Shown piece by piece: positions 15,961 to 24,536 of a stretch of DNA of 64,000 nt. Made by a program: the position numbers and the translations under genes. The notes under the pieces were generated by a model, which was not told the DNA's origin, made no database searches, and saw only the letters and a program-made list of their open reading frames with translations. Numbering within the stretch: the first letter of the stretch is position 1; each line of letters starts with the position of its first letter. Source of the stretch: Porcincola sp945869225 (GTDB lineage: Bacteria; Bacillota; Clostridia; Lachnospirales; Lachnospiraceae); NCBI RefSeq assembly GCF_052118625.1, contig NZ_JBQKGW010000007.1, positions 79,051 through 143,050 of the forward strand, given 5' to 3'.

Positions 15961-18207
15961 ATGGAAACCAGAACGGGTAATGTTTCAATCAACAGCGAGA
16001 ACATGCTGCCGATTATCAAGAAGTGGCTGTACAGTGACAAGGACATCTTCGTCCGGGAGGTTATATCGAACGGCTGTGATGCCATATCCAAGCTGCACAA
16101 GCTGGAGATGATGGGAGAATATCAGTATCCGGACAAGTTCAAAGATTCGATCCGGATTCTTGTCAATCCAGATAAGAAGACCGTGAAGTTCATCGATACC
16201 GGTCTTGGTATGACGGCAGAGGAAGTGGAGAAGTACATCACTCAGATTGCATTTTCCGGCGCGACGGCGTTCTTCGAAAAGTACAAGGATAAGGCAAACA
16301 AGGATGACATCATCGGCCATTTCGGACTGGGCTTTTATTCTGTGTTCATGGTGTCCGATATGGTCACGATCGATACGCTGAGCTACCAGAAGGATGCAAA
16401 GCCGGTTCACTGGGAGTGCGATGGCGGGGACACCTACACGATCGGCGATGGGGACTACAGCCAGGTCGGTACCTGCGTGACGCTTCATCTGAATGAGGAC
16501 AATCTTGAATTTGCGAATGAATACCGCATGCGCGAGGTGCTGGAGCGGTACTGCAGCTTCATGCCGGTTGAGATCTTCCTGAGCAAGGAGGGTGCTCCGC
16601 AGGAGTACGAGGAAGTAAAGCCGGACGAGGTGAAGGAGGACGACGTTGTCGTCGGGCCGGTTCATCATGACGCGGTGACACGTGAGGAGGATGACGGAAA
16701 AGGCGGCAAGAAGACGGTCGAGGTCGAGCCTGCGAAGGACATGGTCAAGATCAACAAGCGCCCGGTCTCCATCTCTGACATTCACCCGCTCTGGCAGAAG
16801 ACTCCAAGTCAGTGCACCGATGACGAGTATAAGGATTTCTACCGCAAGGTGTTCAATGATTACCGTGAGCCCTTGTTCTGGATCCACCTGAACATGGATT
16901 ATCCGTTCAACATGAAGGGAATCCTGTACTTCCCGAAGATCAACACTGAGTACGAGTCGATCGAGGGAACCATCAAGCTTTACAGCAATCAGGTCTTTGT
17001 CGCAGACAACGTCAAGGAGATCGTACCGGAATATATGGTTGCGCTCAAGGGTGTTGTGGACTGCCCGGACTTCCCGCTGAATGTATCCCGTTCCGCACTT
17101 CAGAATGACGGTTTCGTGAAGAAGATGTCCGACTACATCGCCAAGAAAGTTGCGGACAAGCTCGTCGGCATGTGCAAGACAAAGCGCGAGGACTTTGAGA
17201 AATACTGGGATGACATCAATCCGTTCCTGAAGTATGGCTGCCTGAAGGACGAGAAGTTTGACGAGCACATCAAGGATTATATGCTCTTCAAGGACATCAA
17301 CGGGAAGTATTTCACACTGAAGGAATATCTGGAGCATGTTGCGCCGAAGAAAGCGGAGGAGGCTGCTGAGGATCAGTCAGAGGCATCTGGAAAAGCGGCG
17401 GAGGGAACGGTCGAGGGAGCCGGAACATCTGCAAAGACAGCGGAATCAAAGAAGGCCGATGATACGGTCGATTTCACAGAAAATCCGGAGGACCTGAAGA
17501 AGGAAGCTGACAGCCAGAGCGATGAGGAGAAGGCTGACCGGGCGGCAGAAGGCAGGACAGAGGAACACAAGTCCGGCGACGAGAAAGAAAAGCCTGAGAA
17601 GACGGTCATTTATTACGTCACAGACGAGGTTCAGCAGGGACAGTACATCCGGCTGTTCAAGGAACAGAATCTGGATGCAGTTGTCATGAAGATGAACATC
17701 GATACGCCGTACATTTCCAAACTGGAGTCTCAGAATGAAAATCTTTCCTTCCGCCGCATCGATGCCGATGTCACCGGCTCTCTGAAAGAAGAAGGTGACG
17801 CCGACAGCCTGAAAAAGGAGACCGAGGAGCTTCAGAAACTGTTCAAGGAGGCTCTGAAGAAGGAGAAGCTGACGGTCAGGGTGGAGAAGCTGAAGGATGA
17901 GAATATATCCTCCGTCCTGACGCTCTCCGAGGAAGGCCGCCGCATGCAGGATATGATGAAGATGTACAGTGCCGGCTCCGGCAGCATGGATACGGATATG
18001 TTTGCCCCGGATGAGACCCTGACGCTGAACGAAAACAATAAAATTGTGAAGTATTTGCTGGCTCATCAGGACGGAGCGCACACCGGCCTGTTTGCAAAGC
18101 AGCTGTATGATCTGGCAGCGATCGCAAATGGCCCTCTGAAGCCGGATGAGATGGCGGACTTTATCAGGAGATCCAACGAGATGATGCTGCTTGTGGCAGA
18201 AGCGTAA
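15961..18207 (+). CDS. htpG: Molecular chaperone HtpG (Hsp90)
   Basis: ATP-dependent Hsp90 chaperone. The N-terminal GHKL ATPase domain shows REVISNGCDAISKL, DTGLGM and GHFGLGFYSVFMVSD; the middle domain shows FPLNVSRSALQND; the C-terminal dimerisation part ends with ADFIRRSNEMMLLV. At 748 residues it is about 120 longer than most bacterial HtpG. Most of the excess is an acidic, Ala/Glu/Lys-rich, probably disordered stretch at about residues 461-547, inside the middle domain near the ISGES-type segment. The chaperone core on both sides is intact, so it should be active. AGGAGG lies 10 bases upstream. It is controlled by CIRCE and stands alone. Confidence 0.95.
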   Translation: METRTGNVSINSENMLPIIKKWLYSDKDIFVREVISNGCDAISKLHKLEMMGEYQYPDKFKDSIRILVNPDKKTVKFIDTGLGMTAEEVEKYITQIAFSGATAFFEKYKDKANKDDIIGHFGLGFYSVFMVSDMVTIDTLSYQKDAKPVHWECDGGDTYTIGDGDYSQVGTCVTLHLNEDNLEFANEYRMREVLERYCSFMPVEIFLSKEGAPQEYEEVKPDEVKEDDVVVGPVHHDAVTREEDDGKGGKKTVEVEPAKDMVKINKRPVSISDIHPLWQKTPSQCTDDEYKDFYRKVFNDYREPLFWIHLNMDYPFNMKGILYFPKINTEYESIEGTIKLYSNQVFVADNVKEIVPEYMVALKGVVDCPDFPLNVSRSALQNDGFVKKMSDYIAKKVADKLVGMCKTKREDFEKYWDDINPFLKYGCLKDEKFDEHIKDYMLFKDINGKYFTLKEYLEHVAPKKAEEAAEDQSEASGKAAEGTVEGAGTSAKTAESKKADDTVDFTENPEDLKKEADSQSDEEKADRAAEGRTEEHKSGDEKEKPEKTVIYYVTDEVQQGQYIRLFKEQNLDAVVMKMNIDTPYISKLESQNENLSFRRIDADVTGSLKEEGDADSLKKETEELQKLFKEALKKEKLTVRVEKLKDENISSVLTLSEEGRRMQDMMKMYSAGSGSMDTDMFAPDETLTLNENNKIVKYLLAHQDGAHTGLFAKQLYDLAAIANGPLKPDEMADFIRRSNEMMLLVAEA

Positions 18208-18230
18208 CGGCCTGAGAGTGGGACTGGATA

Positions 18231-18269
18231 CCATCTGCCGGCGGAGGACAGGCCCCCGCCGGCAGATGG
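18231..18269. other. Strong hairpin between convergent genes
   Basis: A perfect 14-base inverted repeat (CCATCTGCCGGCGG at 18231-18244, complement at 18256-18269) with an 11-base loop. It lies between htpG and the convergent gene at 18301. No T-run follows on either strand, so it is not a standard intrinsic terminator, though it may still block or protect transcript ends. Confidence 0.6.
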
Positions 18270-18300
18270 CGGCGAATGGAGATGATGATACAGGACTTTG

Positions 18301-18921
18301 TCACTGAGGTTCTGCAGCGATGTTCCTTGCGGCAAAGAAGCGGAGCATCATGTCATCCCAGATCTGGTCCAGAGATTTGTCGAGTGTAAAGGGCTTCAGT
18401 GAAACACCGCTTGTACAGAGAATCTCTTCATTCTGATAAGTGATGTTCAGAAAAAGGCCGTTCACATCCTCCACACTCCAGGAGAGACCGCCGGAGGTCA
18501 GGATGCTCTGAATGCCTTTGTCCGGCATCTTCAGGATGATCCGGAAGCTGAGCGGTGAATGCTTTCCGCTGACGATGGCGCGGACAATTGGCCGGATTCG
18601 CGCCCAGGATGGTTCCTGAATGCGCAGCTGGCCGTTTTCAGACGCTTCGATACGATGCCCGCTGCCGGCAGACAGGTGTTCAGATACCTGCCCGGCAGCG
18701 GGCGTTTTTCTGTCTGCAGGCTCCTGCCCGGCAGACAGAGGCACCGATGAAGATGGCTTGTCCTGAGGGCCGCTGAAGTAAGCCGGGTGCCAGGTCCCAT
18801 CAATCCGGAAGGTCGTGTAGGTTGTAATCTGGGCTTCCCCGAGGATGAATGTATCAAAGACCGGGCGGGTGAAGAGTGCGGACAGAAAGGCTCTGTTATC
18901 AGAAATTTTGACTGCAATCAA
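18301..18921 (-). CDS. Uncharacterised protein (possible DUF5721 relative)
   Basis: A 206-residue cytosolic protein. The start MIAVKISDNRAFLSALFTRPVFD, a middle block PLSFRIILKMPDKGI and the end GVSLKPFTLDKSLDQIWDDMM recall a small Lachnospiraceae family that I believe is DUF5721; that name is from memory and uncertain. A Ser/Pro/Ala-rich insertion at about residues 55-90 looks unstructured. No signal peptide or membrane segment. It runs convergent to htpG. Function unknown. Confidence 0.65.
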   Translation of the reverse strand: MIAVKISDNRAFLSALFTRPVFDTFILGEAQITTYTTFRIDGTWHPAYFSGPQDKPSSSVPLSAGQEPADRKTPAAGQVSEHLSAGSGHRIEASENGQLRIQEPSWARIRPIVRAIVSGKHSPLSFRIILKMPDKGIQSILTSGGLSWSVEDVNGLFLNITYQNEEILCTSGVSLKPFTLDKSLDQIWDDMMLRFFAARNIAAEPQ

Positions 18922-19024
18922 AGAATTGTACCTCTCGAAACGGGCGATCAGGCCGCTGTATGATGAAATGGTTGTCAGAGCAGTGTAATGGTACTACACA
19001 ATGACAGGATGAGAAAGCCCAATT

Positions 19025-19105
19025 TTAAGAAAGTTTGTCACGGACGGTGAGTTTTCTTAAGGTTGCCTCCGATCGCTTGCCTCCCTTGTTTAAATATGCG
19101 ATGAT
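19025..19105 (+). promoter_or_regulatory. Upstream region of the SH3-repeat gene: inverted repeat and possible promoter
   Basis: An 8-base inverted repeat TTAAGAAA (19025-19032) and TTTCTTAA (19053-19060) stands before a possible promoter, TTGCCT (19077-19082), 17 bases, GATGAT (19100-19105). The repeat could bind a regulator. Both calls rest on pattern only. Confidence 0.35.
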
Positions 19106-19147
19106 ACAGGTAACACTCAGATGTGACTTCACACAGGAGGAGAGGAT

Positions 19148-20155
19148 ATGAGGACAGATCGCAAAAAAAAGCTGCTGCTGCCGCTGGCAGTGAGTCTTCT
19201 GACGGTGCTGATGATCCTTGAGGGGCCGGCGCTTCTTCGGGGCAGAGGGTTCGGCGGAATCAGCGCACAGGCGGCGCAGAGCAATCTCTATTCAGTCCAT
19301 GTGGACAGCGGGTATCTGGCGCTGCGCACGGCGAAGGCTTATGACTACAGCAATGAGATCGGAAAGCTGTACACCGGGGATCAGGTGCAGGTGACGGATA
19401 CATCGGATTCTGTCTACTGGTATGTGTATGCGCCGGGACTTGGAAAGTATGGCTATGTGAACAGCAAGTACCTGACTGCTGTCAACGGAAGTCCTGCGTA
19501 CAGCGTGGCAGGAGTTGCGATGACGGTCAGGGTTGACAGCGGCTATCTGGCTCTCCGGAACGGAAAAGCCTACGATGCGTCGAATGAGATCGGGAAGATG
19601 TACACAGGGGAGACGGTCTATGTGATTGACATGAATGATCCGGACTACTGGACGGTCTACTCTCCGAAGCTGGGGCTGACCGGATACACAAACCAGCATT
19701 ATCTCTATGCAGTGAACGGAAGTTTTCCTTCCTACGATGCGATGACCGTAAGAGTCCAGAGCGGGTATCTGGCACTTCGCACGGCGAAGGCCTACGATGC
19801 CTCCAACGAGATCGGGAAGCTTTATACCGGTGATACGGTCTATATCGAGGATACAAGTGATTCCAGGTACTGGTGGGTTTATGCACCGACGCTCGGACAG
19901 GAAGGCTATGTGAACAAGGATTATCTGACCGGCGGAACATTCTACACTTATTCGCTCGGAAGCTGGACGGTGTCGGTTCAGAGCGGGTATCTGGCACTCA
20001 GGACGGCAAAGGCGTATGACGCCTCCAATGAGATCGGAAAGCTGTACACGGGAGAGACCGTTCAGGTCATCGACGCATCGGACAGCCAGTACTGGTATGT
20101 GTATGCGCCGTCGCTGAACCTGTACGGATACGTCAATGCAAATTATCTGTACTGA
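19148..20155 (+). CDS. Secreted protein with four SH3-like repeats
   Basis: A 335-residue protein. Residues 1-44 form a basic start, a hydrophobic stretch (LLLPLAVSLLTVLMILEGPALL) and an Ala-rich cleavage region, that is, a signal peptide. Four bacterial SH3-like repeats begin near residues 50, 125, 199 and 273, each with VxSGYLALRxxKAYDxSNEIGKxYTG and a closing GYVNxxYL. Repeats 1, 3 and 4 are nearly identical in places, which points to recent internal duplication. No enzymatic domain is present, so binding to cell wall or another surface ligand is the likely role (inference). AGGAGG precedes the ATG. A terminator follows at 20211-20242. Confidence 0.83.
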   Translation: MRTDRKKKLLLPLAVSLLTVLMILEGPALLRGRGFGGISAQAAQSNLYSVHVDSGYLALRTAKAYDYSNEIGKLYTGDQVQVTDTSDSVYWYVYAPGLGKYGYVNSKYLTAVNGSPAYSVAGVAMTVRVDSGYLALRNGKAYDASNEIGKMYTGETVYVIDMNDPDYWTVYSPKLGLTGYTNQHYLYAVNGSFPSYDAMTVRVQSGYLALRTAKAYDASNEIGKLYTGDTVYIEDTSDSRYWWVYAPTLGQEGYVNKDYLTGGTFYTYSLGSWTVSVQSGYLALRTAKAYDASNEIGKLYTGETVQVIDASDSQYWYVYAPSLNLYGYVNANYLY

Positions 20156-20210
20156 GCAGACAGATCAGTGTTTTCGAAGAACAATCCGAATGTATGAACA
20201 GACGGAAAAA

Positions 20211-20242
20211 TGCGCCGGGTTAAAAGCCCCGGCGCATTTTTT
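20211..20242. terminator. Rho-independent terminator
   Basis: Stem TGCGCCGGG (20211-20219) with complement at 20228-20236, 8-base loop and six T. A short A-run on the left allows action on the convergent pyrI transcript as well. Confidence 0.88.
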
Positions 20243-20284
20243 ATGTCCTCTCATTCGAATCGTCTTGCAGGCATCTCCCCTGAG

Positions 20285-20728
20285 TCAGACGCCCTTTTTC
20301 TTGGAAGAGTGGTACTGCTCGTCGCAATAGCGGCAGCGGTAGATTTCGTGTTCCTCGTCCGCAAGGTAGAAGACCTGATCCAGACCCTGCTCGATGGTCG
20401 AGATACATCTCGGATTCTTGCAGTGGATGATGTTGACAAGTTTCTTCGGAAGCTTCAGCTTCTGCTTCTCAACGATCCTGCCGTCTCTGATGATGTTGAC
20501 GGTGATCGTGTGATCGATAAAGCCAAGTGCATCAAGGTCCAGCTTCTCAAGCGGTGCCTCCACCTTGATGATGTCCTTCTGACCCATCTTATTGGAATGA
20601 GCGTGCATGATCATGGCAACCTGGCAGTCGAGACGGTCGAGTTTCAGACGCTTGTAGATATCCATCGCTTTCCCTGCCGGGATATGGTCGAGCACAACAC
20701 CTTCCTGCAGCTGTCCTACGCTTAACAT
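20285..20728 (-). CDS. pyrI: Aspartate carbamoyltransferase regulatory subunit
   Basis: Regulatory chain of aspartate transcarbamoylase, 147 residues, which binds nucleotides and carries no catalysis. The N-terminal allosteric domain has the family start and the KVEAPLEKLDLDALGFID block; the C-terminal zinc domain has CKNPRC and CRYC, giving the four cysteines. Its start overlaps the end of pyrB by 7 bases, so the two subunits are translationally coupled. Many Firmicutes lack PyrI; a PyrB-PyrI pair occurs in a part of the Clostridia. Confidence 0.95.
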   Translation of the reverse strand: MLSVGQLQEGVVLDHIPAGKAMDIYKRLKLDRLDCQVAMIMHAHSNKMGQKDIIKVEAPLEKLDLDALGFIDHTITVNIIRDGRIVEKQKLKLPKKLVNIIHCKNPRCISTIEQGLDQVFYLADEEHEIYRCRYCDEQYHSSKKKGV

Positions 20729-21642
20729 ACCTTCACCCCCAGTAATGTAAGAATCAATGCCATTCGGACGTAGACACCGTACTGAACCTGGCGGAAGTAG
20801 CAGGCGCGCGGGTCGCTGTCCACATCGACTGAAATTTCATTGACACGCGGAAGCGGATGCAGCACAGCGCAGTCCGGCTTCGCAAGCTGAAGCTTCGCGC
20901 GGTCAAGAATGTAGAAGTCCTTCATACGGATGTAGTCATCCTCGTTGAAGAAGCGCTCCTTCTGTACACGGGTCATGTAGAGAACATCCAGCTCCGGAAG
21001 AGCGTCCTCCAGGCGGATCACTTCCTTAAACGGAACATTGTTCTTCCGCAGAACATCATCCCGGACATAATCCGGAATCCGAAGCTCTTCCGGAGAAATC
21101 AGGACAAAACGGATGCCTGTGTACCGGACAAGGGCGGAGATCAGGGAGTGGACCGTGCGTCCGAACTTGAGATCGCCGCAGATGCCGATTGTCATGTTGT
21201 TGAGCCTGCCCTTGATGGAGCGGATCGTCATCAGGTCGGTAAGCGTCTGGGTCGGATGCTGATGACCGCCGTCGCCCGCGTTGATGACCGGGATTTTTGA
21301 GACAAGGGAGGCAACGTAAGGCGCGCCCTCCTTCGGGTGACGAATGGCTGCAATATCCGCGAAACAGGAGATGACGCGGATTGTGTCAGATACGCTCTCG
21401 CCCTTCGAGGCAGAACTCGAAGAGGCAGAAGAAAAGCCAAGAACCTTACCACCTAAATTAAGCATCGCAGTTTCGAAACTGAGACGGGTGCGGGTACTTG
21501 GCTCATAGAATAATGTCGCGATTTTCTTTCCTTCACAGGAATGGGAATACTTTTCCGGATTATGCTCGATATCAGTTGCCAGATCAAGAAGCTGATCAAT
21601 TTCCTCAACCGAGAAATCCAAAGGACTCATGCAGTGTCTCAT
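20722..21642 (-). CDS. pyrB: Aspartate carbamoyltransferase catalytic subunit
   Basis: Catalytic chain, 306 residues, joins carbamoyl phosphate to aspartate in pyrimidine synthesis. The carbamoyl-phosphate motif STRTRLSFE is intact, as are GDGGHQHPTQTLTDL and the late HPLPRVNEI block. GGAGGT stands 6 bases before the ATG. It has its own promoter at 21690-21718. No PyrR-type attenuator is seen in the short leader, so control may rest on PyrI allostery or an unseen factor (inference). Confidence 0.97.
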   Translation of the reverse strand: MRHCMSPLDFSVEEIDQLLDLATDIEHNPEKYSHSCEGKKIATLFYEPSTRTRLSFETAMLNLGGKVLGFSSASSSSASKGESVSDTIRVISCFADIAAIRHPKEGAPYVASLVSKIPVINAGDGGHQHPTQTLTDLMTIRSIKGRLNNMTIGICGDLKFGRTVHSLISALVRYTGIRFVLISPEELRIPDYVRDDVLRKNNVPFKEVIRLEDALPELDVLYMTRVQKERFFNEDDYIRMKDFYILDRAKLQLAKPDCAVLHPLPRVNEISVDVDSDPRACYFRQVQYGVYVRMALILTLLGVKVC

Positions 21643-21689
21643 TGATACCTCCGTTGCATTGTAAAGTTTCCTGCGTTTGAATCTTACAT

Positions 21690-21718
21690 ATCATACACAG
21701 TTCATCCCTGCCATGCAA
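21690..21718 (-). promoter_or_regulatory. Sigma-A promoter for pyrBI
   Basis: On the minus strand: TTGCAT (21713-21718), 17-base spacer, TATGAT (21690-21695). The predicted start is near 21683, giving a leader of about 40 bases. Confidence 0.72.
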
Positions 21719-21849
21719 TAGAAAGTTTACAGGTTTTGAGATATACTTGAGATTGCCCTGGCAGCGGAGCGTGGCGTCTGGATTCAGTCTGGTTCTCCCG
21801 CTGCGCGCAGGCGGCGGAAACAGGAAGGCAGCAGGAAAAGGGATATTGA

Positions 21850-22980
21850 ATGGGTGATTTGAAGGAATACCGCGCGGAGATTGACCGCATCGACCGAGAG
21901 CTCGTAAGACTTTTTGAAGAACGGATGAAAGTCTCGGAGCAGATTGGCGCCTACAAGATCGAGAATGGGGTCAAGGTTTTTGATAAAACGCGGGAGAGGC
22001 AGAAGCTGGATGAGGTCAAGGGACTGGCGCACGGCGACTTTAACCAGCATGGAGTGGAGGAGCTGTTCTCTCAGCTTATGTCCATGAGCCGGAAAAAGCA
22101 GTACGCAATGCTGGAGAAGCGGGGAGCAGGCGGACGGCTGCCGTTCATCGGTGTCGACAGGCTGGACACGGATCATATCCGCGTGGTCTTTCAGGGCGTT
22201 GAGGGAGCCTACAGCCAGGCTGCCATGACAGCATTTTTCGGGGAGGATGTCAACAGCTTTCATGTAGCGAGGTTCCGCGACGCGATGGAGGCGATCGCCG
22301 AAGGCAGTGCAGACTATGCAGTCCTGCCGATCGAGAACTCCACGGCAGGAATCGTGGCGGATAATTTTGATCTGCTTGTCGATTTTGAAAACTACATCGT
22401 GGCTGAGCAGATCATCCCGGTTGAGCATGTCCTGATGGGGACGAAGGACGCCGAGCTGTCATCGGTCCGCACAGTCTACTCACACCCGCAGGCACTTGCG
22501 CAGTGTGAAGGCCTGTTTCAGACTCATCCTGACTGGAAGGCGGAGCCATTTGGAAACACAGCGCTCGCTGCCAGAAAGGTTGCGCAGGACGGGCGGAAGG
22601 ATGAGGCAGCCATCGGAAGCGCATTTGCAGCCAGGCGGTTCGGCCTTCAGATCCTGAAGACGCACATCAGTGATGAGGAGGCCAATGCGACCCGCTTCAT
22701 GATTGTGACAAACCAGCGGATCTTCCGGAAGGATGCGAGGAAGATTTCGATCTGTTTTGAACTGCCGCACTCATCCGGAACCCTGTACAATATTCTGTCG
22801 CATTTTATTTTCAATAACATCAACATGACACATATTGAGTCCAGACCGATTCCCCAGCGCAGCTGGGAATACCGGTTCTTCATCGATTTTGAGGGGAACC
22901 TGGCGGAGCCGAGTGTCAAGAACGCACTGAGAGGGATCCGGGAGGAAGCCATCAACATGAAGATTCTCGGGAACTATTGA
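21850..22980 (+). CDS. pheA: Bifunctional chorismate mutase / prephenate dehydratase
   Basis: Two steps of phenylalanine synthesis in a 376-residue protein. An AroQ-type chorismate mutase fills about residues 1-85 (IDRIDRELVRLFEERMKVSEQIGAYK). Prephenate dehydratase follows from about residue 112 (VFQGVEGAYSQAA, PIENSTAG, NATRF), and an ACT domain closes with the phenylalanine-binding ESRP motif. P-protein fusions of this kind are known in Lachnospiraceae and Proteobacteria. The gene is divergent from pyrB and probably followed in the same transcript by the DUF815 ATPase. Confidence 0.96.
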   Translation: MGDLKEYRAEIDRIDRELVRLFEERMKVSEQIGAYKIENGVKVFDKTRERQKLDEVKGLAHGDFNQHGVEELFSQLMSMSRKKQYAMLEKRGAGGRLPFIGVDRLDTDHIRVVFQGVEGAYSQAAMTAFFGEDVNSFHVARFRDAMEAIAEGSADYAVLPIENSTAGIVADNFDLLVDFENYIVAEQIIPVEHVLMGTKDAELSSVRTVYSHPQALAQCEGLFQTHPDWKAEPFGNTALAARKVAQDGRKDEAAIGSAFAARRFGLQILKTHISDEEANATRFMIVTNQRIFRKDARKISICFELPHSSGTLYNILSHFIFNNINMTHIESRPIPQRSWEYRFFIDFEGNLAEPSVKNALRGIREEAINMKILGNY

Positions 22981-23081
22981 GTCAGGCGGCAGATCCGGGA
23001 AATACAGAAACGCAGGAACACAGAAATGCAGACAGCTGACAGACTTGGGACAGATGTTAAGACAGTGACAGGGGGACATGC

Positions 23082-24425
23082 ATGCACGACGCAGGGGAAC
23101 TGATCCTTTTCAGAGATACGGAGAATGGTTTTTTAAGTCGGCTGGCGCAGCTGAGAGCAGCATGCGGGGCGGACGCGTCCTTTCAGGGGAAGATGGCGGA
23201 AACACAGAAGGATCTTCGCCGGCTCCGCCTTCAGTGTGTATCAGACTATACGGCTTTGATCCGGGATATCCTGGAGACATCGGAAAAACGGGGATTTTCA
23301 GGCAATCTCTGGCAGGCCTGTCTGACAGGGATTCTGGTCTACAACGAGAATGCCTATTCAAGAGCCTGTGAGATCAGGGGAGCAGTGGACGGCGGCATCA
23401 ATCAGGCGGCGCTGCATGATGTCCGCATCCTGATGGAGTACTTCCGCTATGATTTCAGTGACATCGAGGAGAGGCTTGGCGTCTCTCTGTACAGCCTGAT
23501 CCGGGACTATGTCCAGACGGACGATGACCGGAGACTGTACAGCAGGAGGGTGCGGGACCGGATCCAGACGCTGTCCGGGCGGCTTTCGGCAGCGGAGACC
23601 CCGGAGGAATTCAAGGCCGACCTCGATTCCTTCTACCATGACTTCGGATGCGGCAAGTTCGGACTTCACAAGGCATTCCGTGTGATCCACCGCGAGGGGG
23701 AGACACAGTGCCAGATTGTTCCGATCACGAACATCGCCCACATCCGGCTCGATGACCTGGTGGGGTACGAGATTCAGAAGAAGAAGCTCAGGGAGAACAC
23801 GGAGGCTTTTCTCGACGGGCGGCAGGCGAACAACTGCCTGCTGTTCGGGGACGCAGGGACCGGAAAGTCTTCCTCGATCCGTGCGATTCTGAACGAATAC
23901 TACGACAGGGGACTGCGGATCATCGAGGTTTACCGCCATCAGTTCAGGGATCTGGTCGATATCATCGCACAGATCAAGAACCGGAATTACCGCTTCATCA
24001 TCTATATGGATGACCTTTCCTTTGAGGAAAATGAGACAGACTACAAGTATCTCAAGGCGGTGATCGAGGGCGGCATGGAAAAGCGGCCTGACAATGTCCT
24101 GATCTACGCGACGAGCAACAGACGGCATCTGGTGCGGGAAACCTACGGAGACAAGGAGGGCGATATCCGTCAGGATATGCACACCTCGGACACTGTCCAG
24201 GAGAAGCTGTCGCTCTCGCTGCGTTTTGGTGTGACGATCTACTTCGGCGCACCGGTCAAGACAGAGTATGACGGGATTGTGCTGGGGCTGGCGCGCAGGG
24301 CAGGCATCGACATGCCGCAGGATGAGCTGCTGCGGAAGGCAGGAAGCTGGGAGCTGTCGCACGGCGGACGTTCGGGACGCTGCGCGCAGCAGTTCATCGA
24401 TTACCTGCTGTCTGCAGAGACATAA
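23082..24425 (+). CDS. DUF815-type AAA ATPase
   Basis: A 447-residue protein. The N-terminal 190 residues are mostly helical and not recognised. An AAA ATPase domain of the DUF815 family (PF05673) follows, beginning LDDLVGYEIQKKKLRENTEAF, with Walker A GDAGTGKSS, Walker B FIIYMDDLSFEE, sensor 1 IYATSNRRHL and the later DIRQDMHTSDTVQEKLSLSLRFG block. The family is widespread and its role is undefined. It lies 101 bases after pheA and 111 before ppx. Confidence 0.88.
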   Translation: MHDAGELILFRDTENGFLSRLAQLRAACGADASFQGKMAETQKDLRRLRLQCVSDYTALIRDILETSEKRGFSGNLWQACLTGILVYNENAYSRACEIRGAVDGGINQAALHDVRILMEYFRYDFSDIEERLGVSLYSLIRDYVQTDDDRRLYSRRVRDRIQTLSGRLSAAETPEEFKADLDSFYHDFGCGKFGLHKAFRVIHREGETQCQIVPITNIAHIRLDDLVGYEIQKKKLRENTEAFLDGRQANNCLLFGDAGTGKSSSIRAILNEYYDRGLRIIEVYRHQFRDLVDIIAQIKNRNYRFIIYMDDLSFEENETDYKYLKAVIEGGMEKRPDNVLIYATSNRRHLVRETYGDKEGDIRQDMHTSDTVQEKLSLSLRFGVTIYFGAPVKTEYDGIVLGLARRAGIDMPQDELLRKAGSWELSHGGRSGRCAQQFIDYLLSAET

Positions 24426-24536
24426 GCAGCTGCGGGCCCCTGGATGGATGTCCGGTTCCGGAGGGAGACGGAATTCAGGAGAAGCCCGTCGGGGAACAGA
24501 TTTCCTGTAGTTGAATCAATCGTGAGGACAGAGAGA

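Noticed and set aside
15985..17337. 450-codon open frame antisense to htpG
   Set aside because: htpG on the plus strand is certain and the antisense product looks like a composition artefact.
19295..20155. Regular repeats that could suggest a CRISPR or satellite array
   Set aside because: The unit is about 222 bases, in frame, and encodes SH3-like domains.
21643..21849. PyrR attenuator or riboswitch before pyrB
   Set aside because: The predicted leader is only about 40 bases, with no terminator or anti-terminator pair.
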